Under the pieces are notes generated by a model. That model made no database searches and was not told the origin of the DNA. It saw only the letters and a program-made list of their open reading frames with translations. Both the position numbers and the translations under genes were made by a program. This document shows positions 8,027-17,941 of a stretch of 64,000 nucleotides of DNA, piece by piece. The DNA is from Bacteroidota bacterium. GTDB taxonomy: Bacteria; Bacteroidota; Bacteroidia; AKYH767-A; 2013-40CM-41-45. The stretch's first letter is position 1. Every line of letters begins with the position of its first letter. Where the stretch lies: contig QQVM01000004.1 in NCBI GenBank assembly GCA_003389385.1, positions 124,001 to 188,000 on the forward strand, read 5' to 3'.

Positions 8027-11000
8027 TCATCGCCTGACTTTACTTCCGGCCAGAATAGCTTTTCTAAGCAGGTCGTATCTTAAGGCAATATAAAGTAGGA
8101 GTGTCATGAACCAAATGACACCGATGTTCACAGGATAAGTGTTTGCGATTTTTCCGAAGAAGTATTTTACAGGGGAGAAAAATGTACTTCTCAATGTTTT
8201 TTCCGGAGGATGCATCCGGAAGACCGGTTCGAAATAAGATATGATGCGCTTTCCTTCGAGCCGGATTCTTTCTGTGCTATTACTGTTACGAACCATCTGG
8301 TCCAGACTTTCATTGAAATGATCTCTTCTTAAAAGTATAAATTGTTCCTGGCCGCCTTCACTTTCTGTTTTTAATTCAATGATTCTGTCCTTCATCTCAC
8401 CGCACTTGTTGTAGACTTCTATGTAATGATTACGCAGATTTTCAAGATCATTCCTGATATTTTTAATCAGATCCATGTCGAACTTTCCTGATTTGAGCCC
8501 GCTTAACCCTGACAGTATTACAAAGGAATTTCTCTTTTGCTCTGATTCAAGTTCATTGCGCACTACGTCAAGAACCGTGTTCAATGAATCTACCCTTGCT
8601 CCTGAACGAAGCAATCTTTCTGATTTGTCACACCTCTCCCTCAGCACAGGAATCCAAAAATCCTTCTTATAAGTTGCATCACTCATGCGTGCGTCGAGAT
8701 CAAAAAAATGTTTTTCATATTCATTGTTTCTGAATTGATAAACTGCCAATGCTTCAAAAGCCCATCGTGATGCCATCATGTTTCCAACGAAAGGAACTTC
8801 CGCAGGATCGGTGATAATAGGATTGAGTTTTTCAAAACGCACAATTACCCCGCTGAGAAGTATTTGAGGAATCAGCAGGAAAGGGATCAGAATATAAATG
8901 GTGACAACAGAATCAAGCCCTGAAGAAATGTTAAGGCCAAGCATGTTGGCAAGACAGGCCGCGCTGAATAATACCCACCAGTATTCAAGTGTCATTCCTT
9001 GTATCCCAAGAATGCTGTTGCCAACCAGCACAAATGTGAATGCCTGAATTGCTGACACAAGAAACATGAGGCTGATTTTCGAGAAGAGATAGCTTTGCCT
9101 GCTCAATTGTAAAAACTTTTCTCTTTCCAGAATTTTTCTGTCGCGTATGATCTCTTCCGCACTTACTGAAAGCCCGAGAAAAAGAGATACAATTACGCAT
9201 ATGAACAGGTATGCGGGAATATTTGGATTGTCGGCAAAAGAGTATGTTTCACCTTTGACTGAATACCGCAGAATGAATCCAAGTATACCTGCAAGCAGAG
9301 GCGCTTCCAGAAGGGTTATAGCCAGGTATTGCTTGTTGCTTAGCTTTGCATTTAAATCCCTGGAGAAGAATATTCTCCACTGCTTGAACTTTCCTGCGAG
9401 GAGATTTTCTTTTTCCGGCAAGGGAAGTTTCTCTGTAGAACTTGTCTTTTCCTGCTGTTGTTTCTTGAACCAGGCAAACCATCGGATGGGAGAAACTTTT
9501 CTTGATCCGGTCATCCTGCCGAATTCATCGACCTCTTCCTGCTGAAGAATATTGAAAATTTGTTCTGCATTGATATTGCCGCAAGCCGCGCATTCGCTTT
9601 CATCCGCATTGGCAAAGTGTGCCTGTTGCTTGAAATATATAAGCGAATCAGAAGGATTGCCGTAGTAAACTGGAAATCCTCCTGTATCCAGGATCAATAG
9701 CTGGTCAAACATCCTGAAAATGTCTGATGATGGCTGGTGTATCACTACAAAGACCAGCTTACCCGAAAGCGCAAGCTGCTTCAGCAGATCCATCACATTC
9801 TCCGCATCGTGCGATGAAAGGCCGGAAGTAGGTTCATCCACAAACAAGACCGCCGGTTCCCGTATAAGTTCTAAAGCTATGTTCAGTCGCTTTCTTTGTC
9901 CACCGGAAATGGTTTTGTTCAGAGCATTGCCGACTTTCAAATCCCGAGTTTCCTGAAGTCCGAGTGAGTCCAGCATGCCGTTCACTTTCGCAGCAATCTG
10001 TTCTTCCTTGAAATTCCCATAAATCAGTTTTGTGTTGTAATACAGGTTTTGATAAACAGTAAGCTCTTCAATCAGTAGATCATCCTGAGGAATGTTTCCG
10101 ATGATTCCGTCAAATTCAGAACTCTCACCGTAAACGTCTGTACCGTTGAGCAAAAGTTTCCCTCCGCTCAGCGGCGCTGTTCCGTTGAGCACACTCAGCA
10201 AAGTGGATTTTCCTGCACCGCTGCTTCCCATGATTCCAACGAGCTCTCCGCTTCTGGCCAACATGTTCAGTGAATGCAGTCCTTTTTTTCCGTTGGGGAA
10301 TTTAAACTCCGCATCAATCGCTTCAAGAATAACCGGTGTGGTTTTTTTCTCAATGGAAAAATGCCGTGACACATCTCCAAAATAAACAGGAGGAATTCTG
10401 GAACTTCTAAGCACCGATCCCTGTGTGAACACAGTTGCCCTGAATGGATTTACAGGTCTTCCGTTCACAGTCATGCTGTCGGCTCCGTCGTATTTCAAAA
10501 AGAACAGCCTGGCCTGCTCGATGTATATGAAGAATACTCTTCCCTGAATTTCATGATGGATTATATGATGAGCCTGATTGTAAATCGATTCCTTTATTCC
10601 GTCTATGATCAGGACTTTATCCGAATCCAGTTGTTTGTGAGCAGGCTTTCTGCTGCTTGCAGCCAATAATAAACGATTAAGTTCGGGATCGATGTTAAAG
10701 ACTGATGAAACTGTCCCGAGAAATTCCAGCTCGGGTTCGGTGATGTCTCCCTCGGAACTGTTCATGAATTCTGCAAGGCGCATGAACACCACATATTTTT
10801 GACTGACGCTTAGCTCCTTGTTGATCTCTGTGCAGATTCTCAGTGCTTTTACGCTGCTCATAGCGATTTTTTTCTTCGCCTTGGCAGAATCATCGGTTCC
10901 CAGATATGATTCGAGGTACGAATCAAAAAGGGATAAATACTCAGGAATACGGGGCAGACTCAAATGTTGTCTGAGAAATGACTCAACCACCGTACGGCTT

Positions 11001-11074
11001 TGCTGTGTCAGTCTTTCCAGACTTGCGCCGATCGCGAACAATTGCATCAAAGCGCGCAGTATCTGTTCACTCAT
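8027..11074 (-). CDS. ABCG-type ABC transporter, fused ATPase and permease with long N-terminal regulatory region
   Basis: A protein of 1015 residues. The N-terminal ~150 residues are helical and look TerB-like (ELSVSQKYVVFMRLAEFM). Residues ~165-250 form a small beta-rich segment (MTVNGRPVNPFRATVF, GSVLR, PVYFGDVS) that resembles a degenerate FHA domain. The ATPase follows, with Walker A GSSGAGKST near 282, signature ISGGQRKRLN near 386, Walker B AVLFVDEPTSGLS and a conserved His in VVIHQPSSD. A Cys-rich linker (CAACGN) precedes a permease with membrane helices at ~575-770 and a last one near 985-1003. An ABCG/White-like half transporter; substrate unknown. It is convergent with siaC, 12 bases apart. 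Confidence 0.8.
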   Translation of the reverse strand: MSEQILRALMQLFAIGASLERLTQQSRTVVESFLRQHLSLPRIPEYLSLFDSYLESYLGTDDSAKAKKKIAMSSVKALRICTEINKELSVSQKYVVFMRLAEFMNSSEGDITEPELEFLGTVSSVFNIDPELNRLLLAASSRKPAHKQLDSDKVLIIDGIKESIYNQAHHIIHHEIQGRVFFIYIEQARLFFLKYDGADSMTVNGRPVNPFRATVFTQGSVLRSSRIPPVYFGDVSRHFSIEKKTTPVILEAIDAEFKFPNGKKGLHSLNMLARSGELVGIMGSSGAGKSTLLSVLNGTAPLSGGKLLLNGTDVYGESSEFDGIIGNIPQDDLLIEELTVYQNLYYNTKLIYGNFKEEQIAAKVNGMLDSLGLQETRDLKVGNALNKTISGGQRKRLNIALELIREPAVLFVDEPTSGLSSHDAENVMDLLKQLALSGKLVFVVIHQPSSDIFRMFDQLLILDTGGFPVYYGNPSDSLIYFKQQAHFANADESECAACGNINAEQIFNILQQEEVDEFGRMTGSRKVSPIRWFAWFKKQQQEKTSSTEKLPLPEKENLLAGKFKQWRIFFSRDLNAKLSNKQYLAITLLEAPLLAGILGFILRYSVKGETYSFADNPNIPAYLFICVIVSLFLGLSVSAEEIIRDRKILEREKFLQLSRQSYLFSKISLMFLVSAIQAFTFVLVGNSILGIQGMTLEYWWVLFSAACLANMLGLNISSGLDSVVTIYILIPFLLIPQILLSGVIVRFEKLNPIITDPAEVPFVGNMMASRWAFEALAVYQFRNNEYEKHFFDLDARMSDATYKKDFWIPVLRERCDKSERLLRSGARVDSLNTVLDVVRNELESEQKRNSFVILSGLSGLKSGKFDMDLIKNIRNDLENLRNHYIEVYNKCGEMKDRIIELKTESEGGQEQFILLRRDHFNESLDQMVRNSNSTERIRLEGKRIISYFEPVFRMHPPEKTLRSTFFSPVKYFFGKIANTYPVNIGVIWFMTLLLYIALRYDLLRKAILAGSKVRR

Positions 11075-11117
11075 ATATCAGGGTGCCGGTAAAAAAGTAA
11101 AGGCTAAAAGTAAACAA

Positions 11118-11149
11118 TAAAAAAAACCATGCAAATTGCTGCATGGTTT
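11118..11149 (-). terminator. Intrinsic terminator downstream of the 11179-12033 lipoprotein gene
   Basis: A perfect 10-bp stem (AAACCATGCA / TGCATGGTTT, 11124-11133 and 11140-11149) with a 6-nt loop. On the minus strand it is followed by a T-rich run. It isolates the lipoprotein gene from the ABC transporter gene. Confidence 0.75.
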
Positions 11150-11178
11150 GATTTATCTGTAATCAGGGAGTCTTTGTG

Positions 11179-12033
11179 TCAGGAGATCATTCCACCTCTT
11201 ACCTTTTGTATGGCAGCTGAGAGCTTGTACAAGTTCTCCTTGGTAAGCTCGTCAGGAGTTTTGATGGTGTCAAATTCTGCCTTAAGGACTTCCAGCTCAG
11301 CAAGTAATTTAGCAGAGCTCGGGAATTTTTTCATCTCAGTCATGAGGTTTACAAGGTTGTCCAGGTAAAGTTTCTGATTGTAAATTTTTTCAAAAATATC
11401 CTTGTTGCGTGCATTTTGTTCACGGTCCTTCATCAATTCAACGCTTAAGTACTGTACTTCGATAATCGTTCCGGCAAGTACATGCGCAGCAACTTCAAGT
11501 CGGCGGTTGGTCTTTAGATAAGCGTCAGTTTCTGCATAAGCTCTGTCAATCATTTTGATCAGCGAGTCTTTATTGTCTGAACTTTCCCTGAATGAAGTGG
11601 TGAACTTGTCAAAAGTTTCCTGAACACCGAGTTTCTCTGAAAGCTTTCTTGTACTTGAATAGTACTCCAGCAAATCCTGGTTTTGCCCGTAGAAAGCGGC
11701 GTATGCCATGTCAATTCCGTAAATGCCGTAATTAATCGCTTTTTTGTAGGCAGTGCTGTATTTGCCTTCAGCGGCAGGTGAATTCAACAGGTCCTTGTTG
11801 AATGGAACTTCATAGCTGTAAATCGCGTGAATGATTTCCATCGGTGAAGGAAGATTCGCGATGGTATAAAAGAATTTGAAGTCCAGGATCTCGTGCGTTT
11901 TCTCGGCAGTAGTATCCATTAGCTCGAGAAGCGTTGAATCCACTGCAGCAGTGTTATTGCCGCTTTCCTGACTTCCGCAAGAAGACAAAAAGATGATTCC
12001 TGAAAGGGAAAGTATTGCAATTATTCTTTTCAT
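11179..12033 (-). CDS. Hypothetical lipoprotein
   Basis: A protein of 284 residues with a lipoprotein signal peptide (MKRIIAILSLSGIIFLSSCG, lipobox Cys 19 in LSSCG). The rest is almost entirely helical, with acidic and aromatic patches: YGIYGIDMAYAAFYGQ near residue 107, YYSSTRKLSEKLG near 125, and AAHVLAGTIIEVQYLSVELM near 182. I do not recognise a named family. It has its own putative -7 element (12051-12058) and a strong terminator after it, so it is likely monocistronic and well expressed. Expected location: periplasmic face of a membrane. Confidence 0.7.
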   Translation of the reverse strand: MKRIIAILSLSGIIFLSSCGSQESGNNTAAVDSTLLELMDTTAEKTHEILDFKFFYTIANLPSPMEIIHAIYSYEVPFNKDLLNSPAAEGKYSTAYKKAINYGIYGIDMAYAAFYGQNQDLLEYYSSTRKLSEKLGVQETFDKFTTSFRESSDNKDSLIKMIDRAYAETDAYLKTNRRLEVAAHVLAGTIIEVQYLSVELMKDREQNARNKDIFEKIYNQKLYLDNLVNLMTEMKKFPSSAKLLAELEVLKAEFDTIKTPDELTKENLYKLSAAIQKVRGGMIS

Positions 12034-12050
12034 AAATCGTTTATTTGATG

Positions 12051-12058
12051 CAAAAATA
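12051..12058 (-). promoter_or_regulatory. Putative -7 element (TATTTTTG)
   Basis: Matches TAnnTTTG on the minus strand, 17 bases upstream of the lipoprotein start codon. Confidence 0.4.
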
Positions 12059-12149
12059 GAAAGGTTTGGCTAATTTCAAAGGTATTTGGATTCAAACACT
12101 TAATCATTGCCCCAGACTGAAATGCCGGTCACTCTATTAAAACCTTGAT

Positions 12150-12157
12150 TATATTTG
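12150..12157 (+). promoter_or_regulatory. Putative -7 element (TATATTTG) for dCMP deaminase
   Basis: Matches TAnnTTTG and lies 20 bases before the ATG at 12178. It makes the upstream in-frame TTG at 12145 an unlikely start. Confidence 0.45.
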
Positions 12158-12177
12158 TCGGCCTACAGAAATCGCTT

Positions 12178-12654
12178 ATGAGCAGTCCTACTTTCGACGA
12201 AATTTACATGGAATTGGCCCTTAATCTGGCCCGCAAATCCCATTGTGTTAAAATTCACGTAGGAGCCGTACTTACAAAAGACACCCGTATAGTGTCTCTC
12301 GGATACAATGGACCTCCTGCCAGAACTCACAATTGCGATCAGGAGTGGCCCGAAGTAGGTTGTCCCCGCGACAGCAAAAGCAGTTGCTCACTGGCACTGC
12401 ATGCTGAACAAAATGCGATTCTATATGCTGCGAAAAATGGTGTGCCTATGAATGGCTGCACTTTGTATGTGACATTGTCTCCCTGCCTTGCCTGCGCAAG
12501 AATAATTTTCACCATGGGGATTAAAAAGGTGTATTACTACAAATCTTATGCGGAATATAAAGGGCTGGATTCGGATGAAGGAGTGGATTTTCTGCGACGA
12601 TTTGGCGTAGAGGTGGAGCAATTTGATACAGTCAATGTAAGACAAGAGAATTGA
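12178..12654 (+). CDS. dCMP deaminase family protein (ComEB-like)
   Basis: A cytosolic zinc deaminase of 158 residues, expected to convert dCMP to dUMP for thymidylate synthesis. The zinc site is clear: HAE at residues 75-77 (His ligand and catalytic Glu) and SPCLAC with Cys 103 and Cys 106. The extra Cys/His residues typical of dCMP deaminases are present upstream (HNC near 51-53, GCP near 61, C70). Start chosen at the ATG 12178 because family members begin shortly before the SFDEIYM-like helix. Divergent from the lipoprotein gene. Confidence 0.9.
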   Translation: MSSPTFDEIYMELALNLARKSHCVKIHVGAVLTKDTRIVSLGYNGPPARTHNCDQEWPEVGCPRDSKSSCSLALHAEQNAILYAAKNGVPMNGCTLYVTLSPCLACARIIFTMGIKKVYYYKSYAEYKGLDSDEGVDFLRRFGVEVEQFDTVNVRQEN

Positions 12655-12760
12655 CTGTTTTCGAAAAAGAAATTTTCGGGTAAAACATTTTCCGGATAAT
12701 TAAGTTAAATAAGTGTCTGAGTCATGCCCGAAGACTCAGAAAATTAAATCCATTTAAAAT

Positions 12761-14383
12761 TTGAAGTACAAACATTGGCTTCCTTTCATGTTCTCAGCAG
12801 TTCTTGTGCTGGGGATTTTTGTCGGCATCCGGCTAAATGAACCTTATAAGAGCAGCAGGTCTTTCTTTTCATTTAAAACCGGACAGTTCAATAAAATCAA
12901 TGATGTAATTAATTACATCAATAATGAATATGTAGATACTGTCAACCAGAAATCACTGATAGAAAAAACTATCTCGGATATGCTTCACGCGCTTGATCCT
13001 CACTCTGCATATATTCCTGCGGATGAGCTTCAGGCGATGACGGAACCCCTGGAAGGAAATTTTGACGGAATCGGAATTGAATTTCATATTCAGGAAGATA
13101 CAATCATGGTTGTGTCCGCGGTACACGGAGGCCCCAGTGAACAGCTTGGAATTCAGTCGGGCGACCGAATTATTAAAGTAGAAGACTCGGTAGTCACAGG
13201 AATAGGAATTACTAATCCACAGGTGATGCAATTGCTGAGAGGGCCAAGTGGAACAAAAGTGAATGTCACTGTGTACAGAAAAAGCACAGGTAAGACAATT
13301 CAGTTTGCAATTACGAGAGGAAAGATTCCTATTTACAGTGTGGATGTGGCTTTCATGCTTACGCCAGAGACAGGTTATATTAAAGTGGGTCACTTTGCCG
13401 AAAAAACCCACGATGAATACCTCAAAGGATTCATGAAACTCAAAGATGAAGGGATGCAAAACCTGGTGCTGGACCTGCGCGGCAATCCAGGAGGATATCT
13501 GAAAGCTGCAATCCAACTGGCTGATGAATTCCTCCCCGAAAAAAAACTCATCGTTTACACTGAGGGAAGGAGCAGGCCAAGGGAATCGTTCTATGCCACT
13601 CAGCGTGGATACTTTGATGAAGGCGCTATGGTAGTCCTCATCGATGAAGGAAGCGCCTCTGCAAGTGAAATTGTGGCGGGTGCTCTGCAAGATTGGGACA
13701 GGGCAACTATTCTTGGAAGGAGATCATTTGGCAAAGGCCTTGTTCAGGAACAAAGCCAGTTTCCCGATGGCTCGGCTATCCGTCTTACCATTGCAAGATA
13801 TTATACACCCACAGGCAGAAGCATTCAGAAGCCTTATCAGGGTGGATACGAGCAGTACTCGAATGAACTCTTTGAGCGACTAAAGAAAGGAGAACTGCTT
13901 TCTTCTGATAGCATCCGCTTCGATGATTCACTTCACTTTGTTACTCCGGGAGGGAAACTTGTTTACGGTGGAGGGGGAATCATGCCCGATTTCTTCATTC
14001 CGTTGGATACCAGTGCTTCTTCTTCCTTCTATTCTGAAGTCAGCAGCAAAGGACTGATCAGCCAGTTTGCGTATGATTATATGGATCAAAACAGAGAGTA
14101 TTTCAGGCGCTTCAAGACATTTGAAGAATACAATCAAAAGTTCACAATCAACGACGAGATTTTCCGTAAGTTTCTCGACTACGTTCAAAGCAACGGAGTA
14201 AACAAAGAAGAGAAGGGAATTAAGATCAGCGGGGATCAGATACGCATACAGCTGAAAGCATTACTTGCCAGACAAATCTGGAAGAATGATGGTTTCTTTC
14301 CTGTAATTCTGACACGTGATAATACTGTAAAACAGGCTCTTGAACTCATTGAAAAGAAACAGGTAGCCGTGAAAGGCAATTAA
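12761..14383 (+). CDS. S41 family C-terminal processing peptidase (CtpA-like)
   Basis: A serine protease with a PDZ domain, 540 residues, exported or membrane anchored by an N-terminal hydrophobic segment (about residues 8-22). The PDZ domain spans ~95-185 ([23 protein letters not shown]). The catalytic Ser-Lys dyad is visible as Ser 300 within GSASASE and Lys 325 within SFGKGLVQ, 25 residues apart as in CtpA/Prc. The annotated start is a TTG; an ATG at 12788 would remove nine residues and leave a shorter anchor. A paralogue with the same layout lies at 32744-34423. Substrates unknown; the family trims periplasmic proteins. Confidence 0.85.
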   Translation: MKYKHWLPFMFSAVLVLGIFVGIRLNEPYKSSRSFFSFKTGQFNKINDVINYINNEYVDTVNQKSLIEKTISDMLHALDPHSAYIPADELQAMTEPLEGNFDGIGIEFHIQEDTIMVVSAVHGGPSEQLGIQSGDRIIKVEDSVVTGIGITNPQVMQLLRGPSGTKVNVTVYRKSTGKTIQFAITRGKIPIYSVDVAFMLTPETGYIKVGHFAEKTHDEYLKGFMKLKDEGMQNLVLDLRGNPGGYLKAAIQLADEFLPEKKLIVYTEGRSRPRESFYATQRGYFDEGAMVVLIDEGSASASEIVAGALQDWDRATILGRRSFGKGLVQEQSQFPDGSAIRLTIARYYTPTGRSIQKPYQGGYEQYSNELFERLKKGELLSSDSIRFDDSLHFVTPGGKLVYGGGGIMPDFFIPLDTSASSSFYSEVSSKGLISQFAYDYMDQNREYFRRFKTFEEYNQKFTINDEIFRKFLDYVQSNGVNKEEKGIKISGDQIRIQLKALLARQIWKNDGFFPVILTRDNTVKQALELIEKKQVAVKGN

Positions 14384-14423
14384 TCCTGTTATTATGTGGG
14401 TTTTATTTATTATATAACATTCG

Positions 14424-14431
14424 TAACTTTG
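14424..14431 (+). promoter_or_regulatory. Putative -7 element for sodA (TAACTTTG)
   Basis: Matches TAnnTTTG, 35 bases before the sod start codon. Confidence 0.5.
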
Positions 14432-14466
14432 TTGTTCGTAAATTTTCTAATCAAAAACTTAAGACC

Positions 14467-15078
14467 ATGGCATTCGAACTTCCCAAACTTCAATATTCAT
14501 TTGACTCTCTTGAACCACACATTGATGCTAAAACCATGGAAATCCACTATGGCAAGCACCACCAGGCTTATGTAACAAATCTAAATAATGCCATAGCAGG
14601 TTCTGATCTGGAAAAATCGGATATAGAATCAATCTGCTCTGGTATATCAAAGCATTCAGCTGCTGTGAGAAACAATGGCGGAGGACATTACAATCACTCT
14701 CTCTTCTGGTCCATCATGAAACCAGGCGGCGGAGGCAGTCCTTCCGGAGCTCTGGCAGATGCAATCAATTCCGCCTTCGGAAATTTCGATGAGTTCAAAA
14801 GCAAATTCGCAAATGCCGGCGCTACCAGGTTTGGAAGCGGCTGGGCTTGGCTTACGGTAGGAGCTGATAAAAAACTTCAGGTGTCTTCAACTCCCAATCA
14901 GGATAATCCTTTGATGGATGTCGCCGAAGTGAAAGGCATTCCGGTCCTCGGCTTGGATGTATGGGAGCATGCATACTACCTGAATTACCAAAATCGCCGC
15001 CCAGATTATATCAATGCCTGGTGGAATGTGCTGAACTGGGATGAAGTGGCTCGCCGATTTGCTCAGGCTACAAAGTAA
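14467..15078 (+). CDS. sodA: Superoxide dismutase, Mn-type signature
   Basis: Converts superoxide to oxygen and hydrogen peroxide. A protein of 203 residues without a signal peptide, so cytoplasmic. The four metal ligands are visible: His 27 (EIHYGKHH), His 77 ([10 protein letters not shown]), Asp 164 and His 168 ([11 protein letters not shown]). The residues separating Mn from Fe enzymes favour manganese: glycines in [10 protein letters not shown] and Gln 145 in TPNQDNPLM, where Fe enzymes have Ala/Gly and carry the active-site Gln elsewhere. Cambialistic activity cannot be excluded by sequence. Own promoter and terminator, so monocistronic. Confidence 0.93.
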   Translation: MAFELPKLQYSFDSLEPHIDAKTMEIHYGKHHQAYVTNLNNAIAGSDLEKSDIESICSGISKHSAAVRNNGGGHYNHSLFWSIMKPGGGGSPSGALADAINSAFGNFDEFKSKFANAGATRFGSGWAWLTVGADKKLQVSSTPNQDNPLMDVAEVKGIPVLGLDVWEHAYYLNYQNRRPDYINAWWNVLNWDEVARRFAQATK

Positions 15079-15101
15079 AACGTCGTTTACATTAATTTTC
15101 T

Positions 15102-15134
15102 AAGGAGGCTCGCGTTTGCTTGACCTCCTTTTTT
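15102..15134 (+). terminator. Intrinsic terminator after sodA
   Basis: A 7-bp GC-rich stem (AAGGAGG / CCTCCTT) with a 15-nt loop, followed directly by a run of T (15129-15134). Confidence 0.6.
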
Positions 15135-15318
15135 ATAATCTTGAAATCTGCGGCTGAACGATATGTTTTTTGGATTCGTTTTTTCATGTCCTTTTCATGA
15201 GTAAATGAAACTCTTTTAAGTATTTATCGCATAAATCATTTGCAGGAATAAAGTGTGAGTACATTTTGAATCTGGTCCAAATCTCTCAATTTCCGTCTTC
15301 ATAGTCCGTTTACCTACA

Positions 15319-17847
15319 ATGAATCCAGCCTTCCGGAAATATCTTCTTCTTGGACTCAGATATTCAGCTTTGTTCCTGGCTGCTTCTGTATTTCTGGTGT
15401 TCTTAATCGGGCTCTTTTACGGATCAGAAATTAAAAGAATTGCTGTCGCTGAACTCAATAAGCACTTGGCAACAGAAATTCAGGTGAGAGACCTTGATTT
15501 TTCCATGCTGAGATTCTTTCCATATGCATCATTTGAAATGAATGATGTGCTTGTAATGGATGCGGTAGAGACTGATCGAAAGGATACACTGCTTTATGCT
15601 AAAAAACTTTCACTCCTGCTTAATATGAAATCTGTGTTAAGCAGGGAAGTCATTGTGAAAAAGATTATCGCTCAGGATGGCTCTCTGAATATCCGGATTT
15701 ATAAGGATGGTTCATCGAACTACGTTTTCTGGAAGAACAACAGTTCGGAGAATGAATCTGCGATTGACCTCAGGCAAATCAGCCTCCAAAACATATCTCT
15801 TCAGTATGAAGATCATTATTCTGATCAGCATTACATCATGGAAGGTAATGACATAAACTTGTCGGGGAAATTTTCGGAATCCAAATTTATTCTGAATGCA
15901 GATGCAGATCTCCTGGTGAAAAAATTTGAATCACTGGGAGTTGATTACATCATTAACAAGAAAGTCAGGCTTGAATCCGGAATTGGTGTCGACCTTGGCC
16001 GCGGATTGTACAGGCTGCAGGACAGCAAAGTCCTTATTTCTGATTTCAGGTTTGATGTTTCAGGTGAAATCATGCAAGATTCCGGCGCACACTTTATCAA
16101 CCTGAAAGTTAATTCGCACGAGGCAGACATTTCATCATTCATCAGTATGCTGCCTCCCTCATTCGTTTCTTATCTGAGCGCGTATAAAAGCAAGGGAAAA
16201 TTCGAAGCTCTGGCAACGATCATAGGAAAAACAGGTAATGGCAACTTGCCGGATGTGAAATTGGATTTCAAAATACGCAATGGTCATTTTACACCCTCAG
16301 GCAGTCCGGTTTCGCTAAGTTCCATGGAATTAGATGGGAACTACATCAGTAAAAACCTGAATGGTAAAAGTGAGCTGAATGTGAACAGCCTTACTGCTCT
16401 GCTTGACAATCATAAGATATCTGCAAATTTCACAATCGAAAATCTGTCGAGTCCTTTTCTAACTCTTAATGCAAAAGCCACACTGGATCTCGCTAAAGCA
16501 AGGCATTTCATTCAAATCGATACAATCGAGAATTTGAGTGGAAGCATGCTTCTCAATATTGCCTTTGCGGGTAAAATTGCCGACTTGCCGGCTTATAATA
16601 AAGGAGGCAGTTATAAAATTAAATCTTCTGGAGATATTCAGCTTATCAATGCCGGATTTACCTTGAAGAAAAATCCGCTTGCATTCCGGAATATTCAAGG
16701 CAAGCTGAAACTCATGGACAATGATGTCTATGTCGAAAATCTCAAAGGAAATATTTCCGAAAGTGATCTGGAGATTAATGGTAACCTGAAAAATTTCGTC
16801 AATTTTCTTTTTATTCCCGGACAACCAGGAATGATCAAAGCAAGCCTGAAAAGTAAAAATGTAAATCTGGATGAATTGCTGGCAGATAAATCTGATGCCA
16901 CTTCGGAAGATACCAGTTACATCATGAAATTCAACCCGCGTCTTGCTGCGGATCTTGAAATCAATGTGGCAAATCTGCATTTCAGAAACTTTAAGGCCTC
17001 TCGAATGAATGGAAATGTTATGCTGAATAACCAGGTCATTCGAGGCAAATCTCTTGCATTCTCTTCGATGGACGGAATGATTTTCATGGATGCCACAATC
17101 AATGCATCCAGAAAAGACTCTGTAATCATGTCTTGCGATGCGAAAATCACCAGGATTGACATCAACAAACTATTTTACCAGCTCGAGAATTTCGGACAAA
17201 GCACCATGACGGATAGAAATGTGAAAGGAAGTGTCACTGCCGAAGTGCATATGGTTTCAAGCTGGTCTGAGAAGCTTGTCATGAATCCTGCTAAGGTGAA
17301 TGCGACATGCGATATCATGATTGAAAATGGAGAGCTGATTGCTTTTGCTCCGGTGAAGGCCCTTGCCAGGTACGTGAAAGTGCCAGACCTTGATCACATC
17401 CGTTTTTCAACCATGAAAAACAACATTTCTATCTCCGGAAGAAAAATATACATCCCGGCGATGGAGATAAACTCTACGGCCCTGAATTTGACAGCCAGCG
17501 GAGTTCATGACTTTGATAACATCGTGGATTACCGTCTGGTGCTTCTCTTATCGGAAGTGCTCGGCAGAAAAGTTAGGCAAAACAACTCGGAGTTTGGCGA
17601 AATTGAAGATGACGGTTTGGGCAAAACCCGTTTGATGCTCACCATGAAAGGACCGGTGGATAATCCCAAATTCGCATATGACAGGAAAGGGGCAGGGGAA
17701 AAGATCAAAACAGATATTGCTCGTGAAAAACAGAACATTAAAGGCATTTTGAACGAGGAATTCGGATGGTTTAAAAAAGAGCCGGTAAAACAGGAAAGCC
17801 GAAAGAAAAAGGAAGAAATTCAAATAGATTGGGGCGAAGACAATTAA
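15319..17847 (+). CDS. AsmA family protein
   Basis: A large envelope protein of 842 residues with one N-terminal membrane helix (about residues 10-33) and the AsmA N-terminal signature just after it (IKRIAVAELNKHLATEIQV, followed by FSMLRFFPYASFEMNDV). The C-terminal region carries the AsmA_2-like repeat LTASGVHDFDNIVDYRLVLLL and GPVDNPKFAYD. AsmA/TamB-type proteins span the periplasm and are linked to phospholipid transport or outer-membrane homeostasis; that role is known for the family, not shown here. The highly charged C-terminus (RKKKEEIQIDWGEDN) is unusual but not unique. The 240-base gap before it holds only the sodA terminator. Confidence 0.8.
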   Translation: MNPAFRKYLLLGLRYSALFLAASVFLVFLIGLFYGSEIKRIAVAELNKHLATEIQVRDLDFSMLRFFPYASFEMNDVLVMDAVETDRKDTLLYAKKLSLLLNMKSVLSREVIVKKIIAQDGSLNIRIYKDGSSNYVFWKNNSSENESAIDLRQISLQNISLQYEDHYSDQHYIMEGNDINLSGKFSESKFILNADADLLVKKFESLGVDYIINKKVRLESGIGVDLGRGLYRLQDSKVLISDFRFDVSGEIMQDSGAHFINLKVNSHEADISSFISMLPPSFVSYLSAYKSKGKFEALATIIGKTGNGNLPDVKLDFKIRNGHFTPSGSPVSLSSMELDGNYISKNLNGKSELNVNSLTALLDNHKISANFTIENLSSPFLTLNAKATLDLAKARHFIQIDTIENLSGSMLLNIAFAGKIADLPAYNKGGSYKIKSSGDIQLINAGFTLKKNPLAFRNIQGKLKLMDNDVYVENLKGNISESDLEINGNLKNFVNFLFIPGQPGMIKASLKSKNVNLDELLADKSDATSEDTSYIMKFNPRLAADLEINVANLHFRNFKASRMNGNVMLNNQVIRGKSLAFSSMDGMIFMDATINASRKDSVIMSCDAKITRIDINKLFYQLENFGQSTMTDRNVKGSVTAEVHMVSSWSEKLVMNPAKVNATCDIMIENGELIAFAPVKALARYVKVPDLDHIRFSTMKNNISISGRKIYIPAMEINSTALNLTASGVHDFDNIVDYRLVLLLSEVLGRKVRQNNSEFGEIEDDGLGKTRLMLTMKGPVDNPKFAYDRKGAGEKIKTDIAREKQNIKGILNEEFGWFKKEPVKQESRKKKEEIQIDWGEDN

Positions 17848-17941
17848 TCTTTCATCAATCTTTATTTTAATTGATATTTGCCCCGGCTGATTGCTCCAAT
17901 CTCTTGTTAAAATCTGCGTTTGAATCGAATCAATTGAGAGT

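Noticed and set aside
12953-13690. A 245-residue minus-strand frame opposite the S41 protease
   Set aside because: Rich in Cys, His and Phe, no family features, and covers the catalytic region of a clear protease gene.
15135-15318. Possible small RNA or second promoter in the gap before the AsmA-like gene
   Set aside because: I find the sodA terminator and no further hairpin or TAnnTTTG element that is convincing.
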